Source: Acidimicrobiaceae bacterium
GTDB lineage: Bacteria; Actinomycetota; Acidimicrobiia; Acidimicrobiales; Ilumatobacteraceae
Direction of reading: 5' to 3'
NCBI GenBank assembly: GCA_003455715.1
Contig: DMQJ01000262.1
Coordinates: 1-9,922, forward strand
Length of the DNA: 9,922 nucleotides
Positions 5,802-9,922 of the stretch are shown in pieces. Below the pieces are notes generated by a model. The model saw nothing but the letters and a program-made list of their open reading frames with translations, was not told the DNA's origin and did no database searches. Every line of letters begins with the position of its first letter. The first letter of the stretch is position 1. A program made the position numbers and the translations under genes.

Positions 5802-6920
5802 ATGGCCGACATGACCGTGGACGACGTCGCCGCTGGGCTCGACCGCACGCTCGATCGGTTCCTCGCGGCAGTGGACACCGAGGCTCCTGCAGTGTTGTTG
5901 CAGGTCGAGTGCCCTTCTGCGGGACTGCAGTGGCGTGGGGCCAAGGGCCTGCGGCAACGCAATGGCGCTCCGGCCTTGCCCACCGACTGCTTCCGCATTG
6001 CCAGCATCGCGAAGACGTTCACTGCCGCCACCGTGTTGCGGCTCGTCCGCGATGGCGCCCTCGACCTCGACGATCCGGTGGAGGCGCACCTTCCGCCATC
6101 GCTCCGATCGCTCGTGCAGCAGGCCATCGCGCCCTCCGATCGTGCGCTCATCACCATCGACCGACTCCTCCGCCATCAGTCGGGCCTCCACGACTTCGGG
6201 CGCGACCCCGAGTACGCAAGGCGGGTCGGTCGAGAGCCACTCCATGTGTGGTCCGCGGAGGAACTGGTGGAGCTTTCCATGCGGGGCGGACCACTGGTGG
6301 CACGACCGGGTGAACGATTCCACTACAGCGACACCGGCTACACGCTGCTGGCCGGAGCCGTCGAGCAGGTGTCGGGACGACCGCTTCCCGATGCCTATCG
6401 GACGCTCCTGCCACTCGACCGCATCGGTCTCCAACACACATGGCTAGAAGGCCGCGAGGAGCCTCCGAGCCACGCTCCTGTGCGGCTGCACCAGCACCTC
6501 AACGGCCACGACATGTTCGACCTGCACCCCTCCTGCGACACGTCCGGCGGCGGGGGACTCGTGTCGACCACCAACGACCTGGTGCGCTTCGTCCGCGCCC
6601 TCATGCATGGCGACATCGTTCCCCACGATCAGCTCGGCGAGATGCTTCGCGCCGACCAGCCCACCGACCTCGGAGAACTCGGCGCCTTCGCCGGCCAAGG
6701 CATCTTCCGTACACCCGTGAACGTGCGCAACCGGGCAGGCGAACCCACGGGCGACGTCGTCGACCGCTTCGGCCACGAAGGCTTCTGGGGCGTGTGGATG
6801 CATCACTACCCTGCCCTCGATCTCACCGTTGCCGGCACGCATACGGGGGTACCCATCAGCGACGAGGCCAGGCGGCAACTTCTTGAAGCTCCGGTGCACC
6901 TCGTGGCACGCCTGCGCTGA
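5802..6920 (+). CDS. Serine hydrolase, class-C beta-lactamase/DD-peptidase-like family
   Basis: This 372-aa protein has the penicillin-binding serine hydrolase fold (beta-lactamase class C, COG1680). The catalytic motif S68-I-A-K71 is in RIASIAKTFTA. The second motif is Y175-S-D177 (FHYSDTGY), where the family norm is Y-x-N. The third is H325-E-G327 (FGHEGFWG), the H-x-G variant common in esterase and D-aminopeptidase-like members. There is no signal peptide, so it should be cytoplasmic, which argues against a role in cell-wall synthesis or beta-lactam resistance and for hydrolysis of a small amide, ester or D-amino-acid peptide. The ATG at 5802 lacks a clear Shine-Dalgarno; ATG at 5811 is an alternative. 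It diverges from the PucR-type regulator and converges with the aminotransferase 35 bases away. The substrate cannot be assigned. Confidence 0.9.
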   Translation: MADMTVDDVAAGLDRTLDRFLAAVDTEAPAVLLQVECPSAGLQWRGAKGLRQRNGAPALPTDCFRIASIAKTFTAATVLRLVRDGALDLDDPVEAHLPPSLRSLVQQAIAPSDRALITIDRLLRHQSGLHDFGRDPEYARRVGREPLHVWSAEELVELSMRGGPLVARPGERFHYSDTGYTLLAGAVEQVSGRPLPDAYRTLLPLDRIGLQHTWLEGREEPPSHAPVRLHQHLNGHDMFDLHPSCDTSGGGGLVSTTNDLVRFVRALMHGDIVPHDQLGEMLRADQPTDLGELGAFAGQGIFRTPVNVRNRAGEPTGDVVDRFGHEGFWGVWMHHYPALDLTVAGTHTGVPISDEARRQLLEAPVHLVARLR

Positions 6921-6955
6921 CACCTCACGACGAAGCGCCCGCCCACGTGCGCCAA

Positions 6956-8245
6956 TCAGCTCCGCCGCGCGGCCTCCGCGACCACATCGGCCATCGCCTC
7001 AGCAGCACGCTCGGCAATGTCGTCGATCGATGCCTCGTCCATCACTGTGCTCACCACGAGCATGCCTCGCGACGCGAAGTACAGGCCGTGGTTCATGCCC
7101 GCAAGGTGGAACGCGCGCATCAGTTGGTGATCGTCTCGCAGCAGGTTCGCCGGTGGGGCGGTCGGCAGGAAGTAGACGTTCAACAACGAACCGACCCGCC
7201 GAGCGCTGAAGGGCAGGCCGAGGTTTCGCGCCGACGCAGCCAGATGATCGGCAAGCCTCCCGCCGAGGGCATCGAGCCGAGCGATCTGCTCTGCTGACAG
7301 ATGGCGAACCGACGCCGCTCCTGCAGCCATGGTGACCGGATTGCCGTTGAACGTGCCCGAGTGGAAGATGCGGCTGCGACGAGGGTCGAGCCACGACATC
7401 ACGTCTGCCCGCCCCCCGAGCGCGCCCACCGGGAACCCACCTCCGATCAGCTTGCCCAACATCGTGAGATCGGGCTCCACCCCGAGCGCCTCCTGGGCAC
7501 CCCCTACCCCCAGGCGAAAGGCAATCACCTCGTCGATCACGAACAGTGCACCGGCTCTGCGCGCCGCAGCCTGCACGCGTTGGAAGAACTCCGGAGGCGC
7601 CGTCACCACGCCACCTGCGCCCATGACCGGCTCGAGGAACACGGCGGCCACGCGGTGCCCGTGCTCGTCGAGCACCTTCTCGAACGACTCGGCGTTGCCA
7701 TACTCGGCGAGCAACGTGTGATCGTTGCCTGGCACAGCGAGACGGCCGTCGAACGACCCGTGCTCGAACAACTCGTGCGAGCCGTGATAGCCGAACCTGG
7801 CCATCAGGATGTCGGGGCGGCCAGTTGCCACGCGGGCAACGACCGCTGCGAGCATGCCCGCTTCCGTTCCGGAGTTGCAGAAGCGAATGTGTTCGATCGA
7901 CCGCACCCTGTCGACCAGCAGTTCGGCGAGGTCGATCTGGCCCGGGTTACGCGCAGGCCACGCGGTGCCACCGAGAATGGCGGCGGTAGCAGCCTCGACG
8001 ATAGGCGGATAGGCGTGGCCGTGCACCAGCGCCGTGTAGTTGCCTGCCAGATCCCAGTAGCAGCGTCCGTCGACATCCCACACCTGGGCACCGCGACCGT
8101 GGGTGAGGGTGAGCGGATACGGCAGGTGATAGCCCGCTGCTCGGGTGTCGCCCGCCGGCATCACCCGCTCGGCGCGGGGCCCGATCGATGCAGACCCAGG
8201 GGTGAGGTCGCGGTAACGCTGCTCGACGGAGGACGGTGTTGCCAT
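6956..8245 (-). CDS. Class-III aminotransferase, glutamate-1-semialdehyde aminomutase-like
   Basis: This 429-aa fold-type-I PLP enzyme most resembles glutamate-1-semialdehyde 2,1-aminomutase. Visible family features are R34-A-A-G-Y in the N-terminal substrate region, WDVDGRCYWDLAGNY at 56-70, phosphate-binding N124-S-G-T-E-A, D238-E-V for the PLP pyridine nitrogen, the Schiff-base lysine K265 in TMLGKLIGGGFPVGALGG, and S296-G-T-F-N-G-N-P. Non-heme relatives include transaminases and amino-acid-amide or caprolactam racemases, and the non-tetrapyrrole neighbourhood argues against this being the heme-pathway HemL. The ATG at 8245 has no Shine-Dalgarno but a TAnnnT hexamer 8 bases upstream. The gene converges with the serine hydrolase and diverges from the cysteine-synthase-like gene across 131 bases. 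The fold and cofactor are firm; the reaction is open. Confidence 0.9.
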   Translation of the reverse strand: MATPSSVEQRYRDLTPGSASIGPRAERVMPAGDTRAAGYHLPYPLTLTHGRGAQVWDVDGRCYWDLAGNYTALVHGHAYPPIVEAATAAILGGTAWPARNPGQIDLAELLVDRVRSIEHIRFCNSGTEAGMLAAVVARVATGRPDILMARFGYHGSHELFEHGSFDGRLAVPGNDHTLLAEYGNAESFEKVLDEHGHRVAAVFLEPVMGAGGVVTAPPEFFQRVQAAARRAGALFVIDEVIAFRLGVGGAQEALGVEPDLTMLGKLIGGGFPVGALGGRADVMSWLDPRRSRIFHSGTFNGNPVTMAAGAASVRHLSAEQIARLDALGGRLADHLAASARNLGLPFSARRVGSLLNVYFLPTAPPANLLRDDHQLMRAFHLAGMNHGLYFASRGMLVVSTVMDEASIDDIAERAAEAMADVVAEAARRS

Positions 8246-8253
8246 TGGATCGG

Positions 8254-8259
8254 ACGATA
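8254..8259 (-). promoter_or_regulatory. Possible -10 hexamer TATCGT of the aminotransferase gene
   Basis: TATCGT ends 8 bases before the ATG at 8245, in a context with no Shine-Dalgarno, consistent with leaderless initiation. No clear -35 element is visible. Confidence 0.35.
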
Positions 8260-8365
8260 CGGAGTGGTCGATTGGCCGAGTCGCCCATGCTGACGGCGCG
8301 GCCTTGTGCGGCGGCGCAACGCCAGGCGCGAGATGATGTCAGCCACCAACCCTCGCCGCCGCTGC

Positions 8366-8370
8366 AGGAG
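8366..8370 (+). promoter_or_regulatory. Ribosome binding site of the cysteine-synthase-like gene
   Basis: AGGAG ends six bases before the GTG at 8377. It fixes the GTG start and excludes the 47 codons that stay open upstream to a TTG at 8236, which would overlap the aminotransferase start region. Confidence 0.75.
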
Positions 8371-8376
8371 TTCACC

Positions 8377-9429
8377 GTGCCTCATCCGAACACTCCCCAG
8401 GCACCCCGACCGGACGAGGTCGCAGTTCGAGTCGGGCCGCCACCGCTCGCCCACTCGATCGTCGATGTCATCGGCAACACACCACTGGTGGAACTGCATC
8501 GCGTGGTGGCGATGCTGGGCCTCGACGGCCGCATTCTCGCCAAGCTCGAGCACCTCCAGCCCGGCCTCTCGAAGAAGAGTCGAGTCGCCAGGGAGATGGT
8601 GCTCACTGCTCGCGCCGAAGGGCTGCTCCACGACGGTCAGCCCGTGGTCGAACTCACCAGCGGCAACACGGGCACCGGGCTGGCCATCGCCTGCGGGGCG
8701 CTCGGCCACCCGTTCATCGCTGTCATGTCGAAGGGCAACACCGTGGAGCGAGCGCGCATGATGGCCGCACTCGGAGCGGAAGTTGTCCTGGTGGATCAGG
8801 CGCCGGGTTCCAGGCCTGGAGAGGTCAGCGGCGACGACCTCGATCTGGTGGAGCACGAAGCGCAGCAGATCACCGCCAGCCGCGGCGCGTTCCGGGCCGA
8901 CCAGTTTCGACTTGCTTCGTCGGCGCTCGCCCACGAACGCGGTACAGCCGAAGAACTCTGGGTGCAGTCGGAGGGCACCATCGACGTGTTCGTCGACTTC
9001 GTGGGAAGCGGTGGGTCCTTCGGCGGAATCACCCGCGGTCTGCGTGCGCACAACCCGTCGGTGCGCAGTTACGTCGTGGAACCGGTTGGCGCTGCCGTGC
9101 TCGCAGGGCAGCGCGTCACCAACCCCAATCACCCGATTCAGGGCGGTGGCTACTGCCGCACCGACCTGCCGCTGCTCGACGGTGCCGACGCAACCGGGTG
9201 GATCCAAGTGGATGGCGCCGAGGCCACCGAGTACGCCCGCCTGTTGGCGCGAGCGGAGGGAATCTTCGGCGGCTTCTCGGCGGGGGCCAATCTCGCAGCC
9301 GCCGTGAAGGTGCTGCGTGGTCAAGAGCGTGGCGCCACCGTGGCCATGCTTGTGTGCGACAGCGGCCTCAAGTACCTCAGCACCGACCTCGTGCCCCTCG
9401 ACCCCACCAACGAAGCGAGCCAGCAATGA
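8377..9429 (+). CDS. Cysteine-synthase-like PLP enzyme (fold type II, beta-replacement/elimination family)
   Basis: This 350-aa protein from the GTG at 8377 (AGGAG six bases upstream) belongs to the cysteine synthase/cystathionine beta-synthase family. It shows IGNTPLVEL at 32-40, the PLP-lysine region KLEHLQPGLSKKSR at 56-69 (Lys67 in register with the usual S-V-K-D-R lysine), the substrate loop T94-S-G-N-T-G99, the glycine-rich PLP phosphate loop GSGGSFGG, GGFSAGANLAAA, and a C-terminal CDSGLKYLST matching the family's PDSGERYLST. The S-K-K-S-R motif and the stretch between VLVDQ and ITASRG differ from CysK and CysM, so it is probably not the housekeeping cysteine synthase. Relatives include SbnA and other diaminopropionate-type synthases. 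Its TGA overlaps the next ATG (ATGA, 9426-9429), implying translational coupling with the aspartase-family lyase. The substrate is unknown. Confidence 0.88.
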   Translation: MPHPNTPQAPRPDEVAVRVGPPPLAHSIVDVIGNTPLVELHRVVAMLGLDGRILAKLEHLQPGLSKKSRVAREMVLTARAEGLLHDGQPVVELTSGNTGTGLAIACGALGHPFIAVMSKGNTVERARMMAALGAEVVLVDQAPGSRPGEVSGDDLDLVEHEAQQITASRGAFRADQFRLASSALAHERGTAEELWVQSEGTIDVFVDFVGSGGSFGGITRGLRAHNPSVRSYVVEPVGAAVLAGQRVTNPNHPIQGGGYCRTDLPLLDGADATGWIQVDGAEATEYARLLARAEGIFGGFSAGANLAAAVKVLRGQERGATVAMLVCDSGLKYLSTDLVPLDPTNEASQQ

Positions 9430-9922
9430 ACCCCGATCCGTCCTCGCCCATGCGCGTCGAACACGATGCGTTCGGCGAGGTGCTCGTTCCCGCCGACGCC
9501 CTGTGGGGTGCGAACACCCAACGGGCCGTCGACGCCTTCGCCGTGTCGGGCATCCGCACCAGCGATCGTCCCGACCTCGTGGTTGCACTCGCACAGGTGA
9601 AGGTCGCCGCTGCCCGCGCCAATCTCGCCTGTGGTGTGCTGTCGGCCGAGCACGCCCAACTCATCGACGACGCCGGATCGCAGATCGCGGCGGGCCAGCA
9701 CCACCACCACTTCCCAATCGACATCGTGCAGGGCGGCGGCGGCACGGCCACCAACCTCAACATGAACGAGGTGATCGCCAACCTGGCAAGCCGTCGCGTC
9801 GGTGAGCCCCTCGGTAGCCACCGGCCTCTCCATCCGATCGACCACGTCAACCGATCGCAGTCAACCAACGACGTGTATCCCACTGCGCTCTCCCTGGCGG
9901 TGCGGATGGCGGGCGCTCGCAC
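9426..9922 (+). CDS. Aspartase/fumarase-superfamily lyase, N-terminal part, cut by window edge
   Basis: The first 165 residues of a lyase usually about 460 aa long are visible before the right edge. The N-terminus RVEHDAFGEVLVPADALWGANTQRAV is standard for aspartate ammonia-lyase and class II fumarase. The substrate region VQGGGGTATNLNMNEVIANL (101-120) is closer to aspartase (QGGAGTSTN) than to fumarase (WQTGSGTQ), and S146-T-N-D is the second conserved substrate-binding element. The superfamily reversibly eliminates an amine or water from a succinyl group to give fumarate. Unusual points are Gly and Ala where aspartases have Ala and Ser in GGAGTS, and a run of four His at 92-95 before the loop. 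The ATG overlaps the upstream stop by four bases. Aspartate, malate, or an N-substituted aspartate could be the substrate; the catalytic C-terminal loop is outside the window. Confidence 0.88.
   Translation, partial: MNPDPSSPMRVEHDAFGEVLVPADALWGANTQRAVDAFAVSGIRTSDRPDLVVALAQVKVAAARANLACGVLSAEHAQLIDDAGSQIAAGQHHHHFPIDIVQGGGGTATNLNMNEVIANLASRRVGEPLGSHRPLHPIDHVNRSQSTNDVYPTALSLAVRMAGAR

Noticed and set aside
5744..6157. N-terminal extension of the PucR-type frame upstream of 5743
   Set aside because: It would overlap the serine hydrolase coding sequence by more than 350 bases, has low-complexity Ser/Arg/Thr-rich sequence, and a good ribosome binding site sits before the ATG at 5743.
5802..6920. 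Antibiotic-resistance beta-lactamase
   Set aside because: There is no signal peptide, and the H-x-G and Y-S-D motifs are typical of broader serine hydrolases of this fold; resistance is not supported.
6921..6955. Bidirectional terminator between the convergent hydrolase and aminotransferase genes
   Set aside because: Only a 4-bp GCGC self-match is visible in the 35-base gap and there is no T-run on either strand.
8161..9594. Long open frame of 477 codons on the minus strand
   Set aside because: It is antisense to the cysteine-synthase-like gene and spans the aminotransferase start and lyase start regions; there is no recognisable domain.

Overview
The window is high-GC DNA packed with genes on both strands. 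It has GTG starts, several genes with no Shine-Dalgarno, a TetR and a PucR regulator, and a dinucleotide-binding protein of the F420-NADP oxidoreductase family. Together these suggest an actinobacterium, possibly of the Acidimicrobiia (Ilumatobacter-like). That placement is inferred from style and gene content only. Nine genes are supported: seven complete, one cut by the left edge and one cut by the right edge. I see no tRNA, rRNA, CRISPR array, insertion sequence or phage gene, and no gene-free stretch above 300 bases.

Left block (1-2926, minus strand). A TetR-type repressor, a lipoprotein alpha/beta-hydrolase (esterase-like) and a formylglycine-type sulfatase follow each other in one direction with small gaps, so they probably form an operon. 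The sulfatase lacks a signal peptide and would act in the cytoplasm. Divergent from the repressor lie an F420/NADP oxidoreductase-family protein (2996-3598) and then a zinc-binding GFA/CENP-V-fold protein (3677-4078). The 69-base gap between the repressor and the oxidoreductase holds a 22-bp near-palindrome that is a good candidate for the TetR operator.

Middle block (4088-6920). A PucR/CdaR-type regulator (minus) and a class-C-beta-lactamase-like serine hydrolase (plus) diverge from a 58-base gap. That gap carries two adjacent 19-bp dyads of identical 6-7-6 layout. The hydrolase is the obvious candidate target of the regulator.

Right block (6956-9922). A fold-type-I, class-III aminotransferase resembling glutamate-1-semialdehyde aminomutase (minus) diverges from a cysteine-synthase-like PLP enzyme. 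The stop codon of that enzyme overlaps the start of an aspartase/fumarase-superfamily lyase in an ATGA junction, and the lyase runs off the right edge. Regulator, hydrolase, aminotransferase, PLP beta-replacement-type enzyme and lyase together look like an accessory amino-acid (or N-substituted amino-acid) metabolism neighbourhood. The substrate is not visible from sequence, and the coupled PLP-enzyme/lyase pair is the most interesting lead.

A recurring feature is a TAnnnT hexamer (three times TACGGT) placed 6-9 bases before start codons, mostly ones without a strong Shine-Dalgarno. This suggests leaderless transcription of several genes here.
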